Source: Vespula vulgaris (lineage: Eukaryota; Arthropoda; Insecta; Hymenoptera; Vespidae). Taken from it: a stretch of 64,000 nt of DNA. The notes under the pieces are model-generated. The model ran no database searches. It saw nothing but the letters and a program-made list of their open reading frames with translations, and was not told the origin of the DNA. This document shows positions 50,211-63,500 of this stretch, in pieces (within the stretch, counting starts at the first letter, position 1; each line of letters opens with the position of its first letter). The DNA lies in the NCBI RefSeq assembly GCF_905475345.1, contig NC_066586.1:3263501-3327500 (forward strand). The letters are read 5' to 3'. Position numbers and translations under genes: made by a program.

Positions 50211-52800
50211 TTCTTTTTCTTTATGATATTTATACAAAAGAAGATACAACGATTTCATCGATGCAAATCGATTCTCAAATGATGAGTAATCTTTCAATCG
50301 TGCAATAGACGAACGTTTTATAAGTAAAAGTACAACACTAGGGGTTGAGACTAAGTGAAGAACGAGCTTAGGGTGCCCTCGACCCTCACCAAACCCATGG
50401 GTTTATTTTCACTCGAGAGTTTCCTTAAATAATTTACGATACGGTGAAGGTGTATCGCCACCTAATTGCCCTGAAATATTGAGGAGGAGGTCGAGCGCCC
50501 GTTTGGGCGGAGCTTAACAAAATTTAACGTGAATTTAAGGTCTGTATAGAAAAGCAGTTGGAGGGTTAGAGACAGAGTGAGGAAGGGAAGGATGAGAGGT
50601 GATAAATCTTCGGAAAAATGCCGCTAATAGCGCTTCTAATGAAAGACTCTGCTACTATATGCACAACTTCAATTATATGCACAAATAAAAGATGCACACA
50701 CATACATGTGAATAGAGATAATTAATAACTATTGTTATCTGAAATAACTTTTTGATTATATGTTTTCAGAGAGTTTTCAAATGCAGGCAAATAATAAATT
50801 ACATGGAATATTTGTTTTAATAGTATACGAATAAAAAGATATTTTAAAAATAAACAATTTTATATCTTAAAAATGAATTAAACGTGAAAATTCTTTCCAA
50901 TTATTTTAGACAAATGAGACACAACGCGTTCTTTTACTTCCTCTTTTAAAAGAATTAACTATGTACATTGAATATAATTGATTCTAAGTAACGACTATTT
51001 AAGAGAGAACAATGTAGACGGTCGAACTCGTTGAAATGTTTATGAAGTTGAATAGTAATTATGTATGAATATCCACTTAAAAAAATAACAAAAGGAAAAG
51101 AGTATTGACCCTTTTCATTAAAATATTTATTTGTACAGAAAAAGAAATGAACGGAAATGAACGGAAAAGAACGTTGAAATGGCTAATAAAGTTTCGAAAA
51201 TGCTTGAAGAAGCTTTTAGATTTCTTTTGATGTCTACTCCCCGTGGAAAAGCTGAAAAAGCGTTTTAAGATTCACGAGTTCGAAGAACGTCGTCATTTCA
51301 TCCGAGGATATTCGATTGGCATCGAGAATGAAATCTACTTAATGTTAATGTTTTTAAAATATTCCAGCGGGTTTAGAAATCTTCCGTCAGAAGGATAAAA
51401 CTCGTGTGCCCTTAAACCGATTAATAAGGCGATTGGAACAGAAATATAAATAAATAAATAATTGCACTAGAGCTGTCGTCTTTTGATAAATCGTAGTAGA
51501 TCTTTCGGTCGTCAGAAAGATTAAAAAGGAAAAACATCACGCTAATAATAAAAATTTACCAAAAAAAAAAGAAAAAAATAATAATAAGCGAATCCATTTC
51601 CTTTCATATTTCCGTTCGAAATTTCTTAAAGACTTTAACAGTTTCAGAACGTTTTCCTGTTTCATAGAACTTTATAGTCCTCCTGGGTCCTGTAGTGGTT
51701 TCGTAATACTTGAACGCGCAACGCTCTTAATGTTAACATCGACGATAAAAGTGATTTACTCCTACGTATCCTTGACTGCGTACTTTGGAGTAACAAGAAA
51801 GAAAAGAGAAAAAAGAGAAAGAGAGAGAGAGGACGAAAGCTTATTAAAACTCTTAAAAACTTGAGGCATATTCGACGAAATTTTATGCTCAGAATATATA
51901 TGATGAACCGTGCAACGTATAATAGTTATTACTTATTGTACGATTTTAATAATTCTAAATTAAAAAAACAATCATCTTTGGAGCATCTTGTATAAATTGA
52001 GAATATTTTTATTATATGTTCTACTATAACTATTATACTATAAGTTCTACAATTTTCCTATCACGGAGTTCGTAATTAAGCTTGATAAATCGTATAGGAG
52101 GCCTTTACACAGTTCTTTATACAGCGATATACGCGGGAATGTTATTATTAATCCTTTCCGACTACAGCAGTAATGTCAAAAGCGCGAGTGAACCCTTTGA
52201 CTACTTTAGGTGATTACGGTTGTTCTTAGTTTCTAAAGCGCCGCATAACCACGCAAATTTTTCTATGTTTCTACATAGATGATATGTAGATGTTTGCAGA
52301 TACGCATACATAGACTTATAACATAGCGAGTGACAGAGTAAAGTGGAACTGAGAATGGGAAGGGTAGTATGCGTGTGGCGAATCATCACGCAGCGGCTTT
52401 TTCTGCGAAATCAAAGGAACGAGAAGTTTTCCAATATTTTAGAGACAGACGGCGTTGTGAAACTCGCAGTTCTTCGTATTCAATCTGGTTGGAGGATCCT
52501 AGAGTGCCATGATTAACATTCATATTTCGTTTGCGAGGGAAATTTAAAAAGCCACCAACGTATCCATTTTCAGCTTACTTTTCTGCCTCCATTTTTTACT
52601 GGCTCGTACGTTAGCAGACTATGTGGACACAATACTTATTATTAGAACATTTCTTTTCTAACCTTCGTAAAATATATTTAAATTTCATAGATGTTGATAA
52701 TAATATCTACATCGATATTGTAATATAAATTGAAAACTCCGATACGAGTATCTATATAAGAAATTATTAATAAAAGATACTATAATATATATCCATGTTT
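50211..52800. other. Non-coding stretch, no gene seen
   Basis: Mostly AT-rich single-copy-looking DNA. The section 50330-50545 stands out by GC content and palindromes and is described in the findings. A purine run lies at 51795-51835. No frame shows motifs. Confidence 0.55.
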
Positions 52801-53008
52801 TTGTAATATATACTTTTTCCTCTCAAATCTAGTTGACCTTCACCCCAATGGGGTAAGCACGAAACTCATTGGAATGATATTTTCGTGCTCGAGAATGCGT
52901 AGGGGTGGCTTCTAGCAATGGGAAATATTTTTCATTAATCTGATTATTTATCATCCGTCGGATTCGTCTCTTCGTGTCGTAGAATCGTGCTTTCCCGTAG
53001 AAACGAAT

Positions 53009-53040
<32 letters not shown>

Positions 53041-53687
53041 GAAGAAAGAAGAACAAGGGAAGTAATGTACGTGTGGATGTGAGCGAGAGAAGTTACGGTG
53101 AACATGGAGAGGAAAATGAAAGAAAGGGAGAAAGAAAAAGATGGAAAACGAAAGGGGAGGCGAATTTATTCGGCAAAGCTCGGTTAAATGCATCTTCTTC
53201 ATGAATCTCTGTGTATATGTATGCGTATGCTTATGTATGTTTGTTTGTATGTATGTATATATATTTCCCCTACGCATTTCTGGGTGGTCGTAATAAATTT
53301 CAACGGAAAGGAGATGCGAACGGTGAAATACAGTCGCGGAATTCGTAAATCATGACGCGATAATGCCGGATGTCAAGCACGCCGTTGCGTTTACGATGGG
53401 CGACATTTAAAACGCACGGCAACCCTCGCTTGTTGTTTACACGTGCTTCTCGCCTACCACCGAGTGCCCCTTTAAGTGCCTCTCCTTTCTACTCCTCCTT
53501 CCTATTCCTACAAAGACTAGATTATTTTGGTGGTATTTATCGTGGCTCCCCTTTGTGATCTCGTAAACGTCTCACTCGTTTTTGCACGACAAAGATAGTC
53601 GGAGGAATTCCGTCTCCATGCTCGAAGAAAGATATTTCAAAGGAAAACCTTTCGTTTTAAGTGTATTTCATTGTTCGTAAGAAAGAA

Positions 53688-53730
<43 letters not shown>

Positions 53731-54044
53731 TAGTTCGATTTCTTGTATCACTTTATATAAAAAAGTCATAAATATAAAATCCATATCATTTAAATTAAAT
53801 TAAATTAAATTATCAGAATATACAAAAAATGTGTATCCGTGATGTGCACTTTAAATTTATTACAAATATCTACTTGGAAACTATTATCGTATACGTTATA
53901 TTCTGATATATAACGGCGAGGTGCGTTTCCTATCCTTCGCTAACGAACACGAACGCGAGAAAGCCACGGAATTACTGTAATCCGTGAAAGATTTCGATGA
54001 TGAATCGCTGTGGAGAGGAAGAACCAGAGTAAGGATAGTATAGA

Positions 54045-54083
<39 letters not shown>

Positions 54084-56614
54084 GACGAAGATGAAGATAG
54101 TGGAAGGGAAGAAGGGGACTTCGATGCGAACGCTCGCGCGAACCAAGATTTAGTACGGATATCTGGATTCCGTGGTGCCGCCGTTGGGATTAATAATTAC
54201 CGTGTTTTGTCGAACGAGATTCGGTCACGTCGAGAGAGCGAAATACGTGGAACTAATTGCACTACGTGAGATATTGTAGTCCGGCTTCGGTCTCGCCTCC
54301 GCGTTATCATCTTTGCTCCAGCCTTTACTCTGCAAAACATATAACCTCGAAAACGATGAACACGTATGTAGACGATGGTAGTAGTGATGGTACATATAAG
54401 ACACTCAAAATTGTTTGCCAAATGTATCGACTTATTGATCTTTTAATCGTACGAATTTATGTGACTTCGATAAAGATATATTTTCACTAGGTACTATTGT
54501 ATTCCTCTTACTTTTACATATTTATGTTTATAATAAGAAAATATGAGTAGATATACATGTAAATCATGCAAGTATATTGTAGTATATTTTAATAAAGTCT
54601 TCCGGTAGTATCGTAAATTTCAATGTGATTATTCCAGGAATACTCTCTATAGTTCATCGTTATTGTCTGCGTATAATATCGGTACGTTTAGAACACACGA
54701 TAATTAGGTGTGTTGAGAAATTTCAGAAAATTTTCCAAGGCGACATACACATAGAGTCTTCTCTAGGAAGCTGCACGCCAATTCTGCTACGTGCGCTTTC
54801 ATGAAAGCGTCAAGAACTTTAATATCACGAGTGGACTACTTCAAATGTTTGAACTGCTTTCTAGAGAGGGGCAGAGAGAGAAAGAGCGACGGAAATTTTC
54901 AACGACACAGATTGCCAAGCTATATTCAGAAAAGAGGCGTGTGCGCTCGTGTTACTTTCGAGAAGCTCCTGACTCTATAAAGCTTTGATTGAAACTACCT
55001 TAAAGGATGAGTCTCATTAAGGATTATCGCGAATGATCTTAACGCTCTTCGTCCTTCTTATCGTGACACGAATATGTCTGAGAAACACAGAGCTTCTCGT
55101 TCTAATTAATGAACCACCTGGATACCAACAAAATTATGTGCAAAGAGAAAGATCGTAAGATTTTTTTGATGTTTCGAAAATATATAAACGTCAAAAAAGT
55201 TCGGATTAATATACTCGTGCGATAACGAAAAATAATGACGAGAGAAGAAAGAAGAGAAGAGTGAAAAAAATGACGATGAAAAGGCAAAGCATCGCGAAAA
55301 TAAGAAAGGAAAAAACTTCGGAGGAAAAAAGATGTTTCCTATCCCTTTCTTTCTTTCTTTCTTTTTTTTCTTCCTTTTTTTTTTAATCTCCGTTTCCTCC
55401 TTCCCATTTCCTGGCCGTTGCTGGCACCACAAGATCGCTTCGATTCCAGAAATTCACGCAACCGTGGCGTTTCCATTTTTACATTTTATTTTCAGACTCG
55501 CACTTCTATTTATCCTCCTCCTCTTCTTTTTATATTTCATCTTCGTTTTCTTCCTCCTCCTCCTCTACTTCTTCTTCTTTATCTTTTTTTATACCATCTC
55601 TGATTCTTTCTCTATAGTAACCAGCGCATGCGCGGCTATTCTCTTACACATACACAAGCACACACCAAAGATAGTCTTTCTTACAATTAATCGTAGAATT
55701 CCGCGAGCAACGTAATAGAGTCATGAACTTTCTTGAAAGCGAGTTTATTTTCATTTCGCGCGACAAGAAAGTGAGCTCGGCGCGAGTACCTTTAATTTCT
55801 TCAAAATTAAAACTTTGATTTTACTGAGGAAGGTAGAAAGAAAGAAAGGGCAGAGGGATATAAAGGGAATAGCCGGCCTTAACTCTCTCAACGAAACTTC
55901 TCTCTCATCGGTGGCGTCGCCGTCGAGTTGAAACAAAAGAGCTTCGCGATTATTTCGCCGTCCTAAGGATTAAAATAAATATCGAAGTCGAAGCGAAAGA
56001 TTCACAATGGTAATCCTCCCTCTTTCCCTTTCTCGTCTGTTGGAATCGTTGACCGATTCGTTATTCGGCCATTACAGTAGGGAGAAAGGGCAGACAAGTC
56101 GCCGCAAAATTTATTTCCCTATGACCGGAGGAGGAAACCGTGTGAGCCGATTTATCGATCCGAACGCGCCGGAAAAAGCTACGCGCGCGATAAATTTCTC
56201 GTCTCTCCTCGATGTGTCGTCCCTTTCTAAAAAAAAATAAAAATAAAAAAAACAAGAGAAAATAAAAAAGAAAGAAGAATAAAAACGAAAAGAAGAGCTC
56301 GAGAACGTGCGGAGAACTCGCGTACGACGAGAAGAATAGGAGAGAAAGAGAGAGTATTAGAAGAAAGAGAGAGAGAGAGAGAGGCAGACAGAGAATAAGA
56401 AGGAGAAAGAGAAGAAAAAAATCTCTCCTTCTTCTCATAACATATGGTCTATTAGGACTAATAATAGAGGTTCGTGGACACGCACAGTGTCTTTTATGTT
56501 TCATGTGTGAGTGCGAAAGCTTTATATATATATATTTCTATCTTTCTCTTTTTTGCGTGTCACAACTTCGTTTAAAGGAGACCACCATGAAAAACAACGA
56601 GAAATTCTCTCTGT

Positions 56615-56649
<35 letters not shown>

Positions 56650-57100
56650 TTCTTTCTCTTCGTTCTCCCTTTTGTCGCATCTTCGATATATATTTCGCGA
56701 AGCTCGCAAGTTTTCATGATGACAACAGTGATGCTGGACACGAAGAAAGGCGCCGTGAAAATGCCTCTCCTACTCCTCCTCTTTCTCTTCTTACTTTATG
56801 CGTTGTCTAGAATGTGTAGTCGGACGAACGGACGAGTTAGAATTTCTAATGCCTAATATATTCTGGATTTTTAAGTTTATGAAGGCTTAAAAACTTTTAG
56901 GATTTCATATTGTTGAACTGAAAATATCCTGAATTGTAGTAATCACTTTGAAATATTATATTGTTATATGATTTAAAAATAACCGATATATATCCTTCTC
57001 TTTGAAATGCCGTCCTTCTATTGTATAATTATTCATTAATTTATGAAAAGTCGATAACGAGATTATATATAAAAGGGCTTGAAATATTTCGATTTCGTTT
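52801..57100. other. Non-coding stretch with microsatellites, no gene seen
   Basis: Contains (GA)n at 53017-53041, 53697-53716 and 54052-54073, an (ATTAA)n tract at 53790-53811, pyrimidine runs at 55340-55600, and (CT)n at 56617-56645. A frame near 56764 begins with a Leu-rich stretch after Met, but it follows directly on pyrimidine-rich low complexity and ends after 31 residues. I do not call it. Confidence 0.55.
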
Positions 57101-57560
57101 TGTTCTTGCTCATTAAGCGGAATCCCTGTCAATCATAACGAACGACATAAGCGTAGACGCGTGCGCCGATATCGTAAACAAGCAGCAGAGACGTATCAAA
57201 ATTAGTTGGATTGCTAATGCAAGCAATGCGGCGCCTATATTAAACTGTCATAATGCAATTCGATTTTACGCGACGGTTCGAGCATACGCACATATACACT
57301 CCAAAGCAATATTAACCATTATTATGAGTGTCTGTATACGCGAGCGAATTACTTGTTCCTAAATAAACATCAGCGTGCGTAATGAGTGTAATGTGATTTG
57401 TTATAACTAGAAACATATTACGAATGATTATAATGTATTAATCGTTCGGATAATAAATGACGTAGGTATACATACGTGTACATACGTACGGCGAATAATC
57501 AACGCGCAATTCATCATCGTACAACGCACGGCAACGAGCTTTAATTATAAGGTGTCATTT
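57100..57560. promoter_or_regulatory. Non-repetitive AT-rich block, candidate conserved non-coding element
   Basis: About 450 bp almost free of microsatellites, with many TAAT and ATTA cores, CATAATGCA and TGCTAATGCAAG motifs and interspersed CpG. This composition is typical of insect developmental enhancers with homeodomain sites. It is not coding: stops are dense in all frames. Conservation cannot be judged from one sequence. Confidence 0.25.
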
Positions 57561-60500
57561 AATTACAAATACATACGTAGATATCTATATATGTAGGTAT
57601 AACTATGAAAATGAAGGATGACGGTCGAAATCGGTAGTCGATAATAATAATCCTAGAAATCATTGTTCCATTGCTAATATGAAATTACAGAATTTTGGAA
57701 ATTAATTCTTGATACGTTGAATAATCCAAAGGAAAAAATTTTCATTTATCTTGTCGTTGTTAAAACGAATATAAAGAAGGTAAAAAGACCGTAACGATAC
57801 GATATAATATGTATACGTATACAACTTTATATTCCGTTGTTCCCTCTCATCTGGATATCCTTGATTGTGTCTTCTTCGTGACGGTGAAGGAGCGCAAGGA
57901 TGGGACTAACGAGCGAGCAGGGCGTTTAGGCGTTCACGTGGCCAACAAAGCGAAAAAGACGTCGTCAGGAGAGACGGAAGGAGAGGAAGAAAAAGAGAAG
58001 AGGAAAAGCTACGTCTGGGAATCTAAAACAAGGTACAACGTCTCTCGACGAGTCGACGTCGTTATTGTTACTGCCTGCCAAAAATATACCGGGTGTCACG
58101 TTAAAATGCGACGTGTCGTCGTTACGACGAGACCACGTTGACGAGAGGATGCGTAGAGTCAGAGTGAAAAAATAAAATGAGAGAAGGAAGAGATGGAGTA
58201 GAGATTTGGTTCGTCTCTCATCGTTGGTTCGCTCTTTGAAATTTAGTCGAAGCAGATAGGACACGTTCGCTCTTCCTTCCTTCTTCCATGGTGTACGAAG
58301 CGAGGAAACAAAATTAATCGCATATCAACGGTGTTTACTCGAGCCATCGAGCAGACGCTTTCTATAAAAAAAATCACCCCTCGACGGGGTTTGCTTAATA
58401 TCGAATCCTCTTGCTCTCGTCGGTGAACTCGATTTAATCCGATGGCCGTTTCGTCCCTTCCTCTCTCTCTCTCTCCCTTCCTCATCTCTTTCAAGCTTCT
58501 TTACGCTGCTCAACGTATTTTCCACCTTCCCTTCTCCCACTTCACTCTATTCCTCGCCTTTTTACTATCGTTTTTAATTTAAGAGCAATACCGAATATTA
58601 TGATTCTTCATCTTCATTTTATTCTATCTCTCTCTCTCTTCTCTCTCTCTCTCTTACTTTGTTTCGCTATAAAAAGGACTTATCTATAATAAGTAAACAA
58701 TAAACAAGTTATTTCGTTATGTAGTTACATTAAACAAAATTGAACTTTATTGAATTCTTATTTATAATTTTGTATTTTACCCGGAGTTACAGAATTTCTA
58801 AAAATATCTCTAACCTTTCCTATTTCGGTAATCTCATTCTAAAAATTCAAACAGGGAAGCGGCTTGCGAATAGACAAAAGAGGTAAAGATAGAAACGCTC
58901 GACGGCGGTCGAGATATATCTTCCTTCTTTCTCTCTTACTCTCTCTTTCTCTCTCTTTTTTTTTTTTTATAGTTACATGTTTTTGAGTATTCTCGTCGAA
59001 AATGAAGCGAACATATGGACGAGATATTTTTCGAAGTATCTTATGCTCGAATTATGCATATCATCCGTTCATTTCATACGATCCTGCGAAACACGAAAAA
59101 CTATTACAATACTCAAACGTAATTCTACCGTATGTGGTAATAAAAGAATTTCAATTACAATTCTATGAAATTCTGCGGAGTGTATTTTCCATCAACCAGG
59201 GCTTTCTTTCCTTCTCTCTCTCTCTCTTTCTCTCTATCCCAGAATTACATAAAATTTTCTACGTTTAAAACAGATGGTAAAATTTGAAATTTCTGATTAG
59301 TTGGAATGCGAGAAAAACGACGTAACGAGATAGAGCGATAGTCTAAATCAAAGAGAGCAAAAAAGAAAGAAAAAGAAATAATAGGAAAGAAGGAAGAACA
59401 AAAAAAAAATAAAATAAAAAGAACGAGTACATAAATTCCACGTTAAGCACGTCGGCAAAGTTTTAAGTGCTATTTCATCGAAATTTTCACGGAAATACCG
59501 AAAAGCGTGAGCTTTACTTTCGGCTTGGGTTCAAAGGGCGATGGTAAAACCGCGGTGCTATTTCTTTCTTTCCTCCTTTCTTTTTTCCTTCCTTTTTGCC
59601 CTTTTCTCTCTGTTTTCTTTTTTTTTCGAAACGCTTCGAAGCAGAAAGAGTTAGCTCGCGGCTTCTCGACGATTCGTATCCGTCCGAACACCCGGTATAG
59701 ACGAAGCTCACGTTAGCACGAGGGAGTTGAAAAAGGAAACAGCGTTATTACTCGAGCGAAGCATTGGGCTTTTCTTCGAACCCTCGTTTCGTTGCGCTTC
59801 GTTTCCCTGCCCTTTCTTCCACCGTTTTCCTCTTAGTTTTTCTTGCCTTTGTCCGCCTTTCCCATTGCCGTTTATTGACCGAAAAGTCACTCTTCTCTCT
59901 CTCTCTCTCTTTCTCCCTCTCTCTCCCTCTCTTCTCCTTTTATCCCTGTCTGTCTTCTCTGCTTGCTTCTCTTTATATAAAAGGACCACGGCTTTACACA
60001 TGTGACAAGACATCGGAGGGAAGATCGCGAGTGATCAACGATCAAAGTAAATATAGCTGGCTATATAAGAATGTACGATATGTTAACAGCGTAAAAGCAG
60101 CTACACGCTTGGCTTTAAGCAAAGAATTATGAGAGGAAACAAGCAACCCTCCGACAATGTTATTTGCCCCCGTATCCTCGCGAGGATGAACCTGCATCGA
60201 ACGTCAACTTGTCGATTATCGTGTTAAATAAAACGATGCACGGTGAATGAACATTACAAAAAAAAAGAAGAAGAAAAATAAAGAAAAAGAGGAAATAATT
60301 CTGATCGTAAAATTTTATATATCAGGATCTATATGCACACATATATATATACCTATCCGTTCTGCAGGATAAAAAAAAGTCGATGACGTAATTACAATAT
60401 AAAATGAAACTATATGATCTTTCTATTCTATTCTATCGTATAATTTTAGGAAGTTATATTTGTATAATGTGACAGCAAACGTCACAGCAAGGCTCGTTGC

Positions 60501-63500
60501 TTGTCACGAATATTTCGATGATTCTACTAATTCAGCGAGTTGTACATTCTCTCATCGTGAAAATTGGTTGGCGAAAGAATCGGTGTGTTATTAACCGCAT
60601 TATAAACACGTTATTAACTCGGCCACCGATTATTTCTGCGATTATAATTCTCGTTAACGTAGCCTGGCCATAACGATGAATCATTTATCTTCATTTATTA
60701 TACAAAATTAATTATTCGTTCGGTCTCTCGTTGGTATAGAATAAAAATTCTTTTCGTTCGGCCGGACGAGATTCGATAAAACGAAATTAAAATAAAATAA
60801 AGAGTAAATTAGCGAGAATGAGACGAAACGAAACGAAAAGAGGAGAGAAGAATCCGCGATTCAAGAACGATTGAAAATAGATAAACGCGATTCGTGCTCT
60901 ATTTGAACAAGATTGAACTGAAATTAACACCGTAACGCGCAAAGCACAAATTCGAGAGACGATTTTGTTTCTATGGAATTCATTCGCAGGAAATTAGAAT
61001 CGTGAATGACGTATCTCATCGAATGAAATACGGTTTGAATAACGAAATCAATGTCCGGCGTAAGACGAAACTCATATATCGTATTGCGATAAAGATCTTC
61101 ATTCGATTTTCAAAGAGTTTTTATTCGTTTCATTGAAAATGATCTATTCATCTGTTGAAATAGGATATATATATATATATATATATATATTGTGTTTACG
61201 TATTTTGTAAAATTTATTTGTCGTAAACGTATATTGTATGTACTTGTTATGATGACATAGCAACAATCATAAAGAATCATTTTTTTACGTTGATTTGTTC
61301 AGAGAGTGAGAGGAACAGCTCAAAATCGTGAAACGATCTCAATCCGACCTAATAAACCGGAAACCTAATGCGGTTCAACCTAATAAAGCGGAATTACCCG
61401 TATTAGGTGACGGATCGATCGGTATATTGCGCCCAGCTTCTCGGCAATAATGCGAATTTGAATTGATCTAAGCGTTGCTGGCGTTACCGAGCTTCGCGCC
61501 ATGAATGTTCGATCCAATGGATATCTGATAGAGACATCAACCAGGGAAAACTGGAAAGAGAAGTAGAAAGAGACAGAGAGATATCGCCTAAATCGTAATA
61601 ACGCTGACAGAGACGAACGACAACGATAGAGCGTACATATGTATGTACATACATACGTACGTAGAGTGGACAAAAATTTATTAGTACAGATAAACCTACA
61701 ATGATAACAAATGCACTCGATTGCATACAAAATAAATGCGTGAAAAAAGCTTCGTGTAAGCACTAAACTTAGAAATTAACAGGAGCATTTTTAATAATTA
61801 TACGGTTTATTCTTCTTCTCTCTCTCTCTCTTTTTTTTTATCGTCCTTGTTCGCATCTCATCCTATTCAAATTTATAGAAAGAGAGAAAGACAGAGAAAA
61901 AAAAAGAAAAGGAGAAAGAGAATCGTGTTATGTCCAGCAGTTTTTCTTTCTTCTTCATACGCGACTATCGATATCTCGTATTTTCCATCCATATTATTAC
62001 ATCGTTTTCCAACGTTAATTTAACGAAGAAGCGCTTTCCAGAGTTTTATCGAGCGATTCGTTGTACGCGAATCGTCCGGTTATCACGAACGAGCATCGAA
62101 GTCCAGAGTTTTCCATTGGGAAACAAAAAAAAATGAGAGAGCGAGAGAGGGAGAGAGAGTGGGGCAGAGAAAGACAGGGAGGGAGAGAAATACAGAGAGG
62201 CCAGCAGCAGCTCCATTGTACGTACGATCGAACGTAACAGATACGTACCATGGCAACATCGTTTTGAAATACGGCGGCCCTTTTAATCCTCGCGAAGCCG
62301 GACACACGATAATAAAACAATGAGAAGTACGAATATTAATGACTTTGTATCCATTATTCAACGCGGATGAAACCGCATTTTTCTCGGGGAAACTTTTGCT
62401 CGCGAAAGCGTCAAGGGAGAAGTAGGAGGAGCTACGAACTTGGAATAGAGAAAAGAGAAAGATGAGTTTGATATCGTATCAGCACTGTGAAACATAGCAA
62501 ATCATTTAACAAAACCTTTGCGTTTAATCCTTACATCACTTTCGATAAAACGTACGCTTGAATTATTCAAATAAATTGGGATATCGATTTAACTTTTTTC
62601 TCGTTCATTAATATTCTTTTTTATAAACCAATTTCCTTCGAGAGAAAGGAGTAAACAAGGCGATAAATCAAAATAAGTCAAAGAACAAACAATCGTTCGT
62701 TCCTTCGGTCTCTTAACAAGATAATCCATACCGGGGTTACATTCAACTCGCGAAGCAAACGTTTATTTTTGCGCGATACGAGACGAACGAAGAAGGGAAG
62801 GAACAAAGATGGGAAATCGAATGTTACGAAGGTGTATGCATACGTGGGTATATGCTGCATACCTTCTCACGGAGTGTCGTTGCATGCTTGGATGGCAAAA
62901 TAATCGAGAACCGCCTGTCGCATCGGCAGACAAAAGAGATATTTCACCATCCGACAAATTCCCTCGTTAAATGGCCGCGCGCGTGCAAAAATAAGAGAGG
63001 AAAAAAGCAAGAGGGGTGGTGGGAGATGAAAGGAGAGAAAGAGAAAGAGAGAAAGGAACAAAAACAACAAACGCGTCACGGCTTTCTGGCTCTAGCAACC
63101 CCTCTTTTGCACCACCTTCTTTCACCCTATCCTCTCACCCCATTTTCTCTTTCTCTCTCTTTTTCTGTCTCTCACTTCGCGTCCGATCGACGAATCGAAG
63201 CGGCCGGATTAAAATCTCATATCGGTCGTTCCAAATGGCGCGGTAAATATAATAATAATTAATATGCCGTGCCTGGTCCGTTCCGTCGCGCCACCGAGTT
63301 CCGATTAATTGCGACTAATTATCGCTCTCTTTTCGATCCCGATGTGAAAGAAGCCAGTTTCGTTGGGCACAATACGTTTTGCATTCCCCTCCTCCTCTCT
63401 TTTCATACCTTTCAGTCCCATTTGTGTACGCTCTTCTCTCAATTTGAATTCCATTATGATAAAGAAAAAGAGTCACGATAATGCCGATATGATTATTTCC

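Noticed and set aside
56764..56856. Short plus-strand frame with Leu-rich leader, as a secreted peptide
   Set aside because: The leader is part of a pyrimidine-rich low-complexity stretch and the frame ends after 31 codons.
57809..58141. Plus-strand frame of 110 codons
   Set aside because: It lacks recognisable motifs, has Lys/Glu-rich low complexity, and overlaps an open frame on the other strand of similar quality.
62015..62320. Minus-strand frame with a donor-like CATG|GTACGT at 62251-62246
   Set aside because: There is no hydrophobic leader before the donor, the phase does not fit, and the frame runs into a (CT)n translation.
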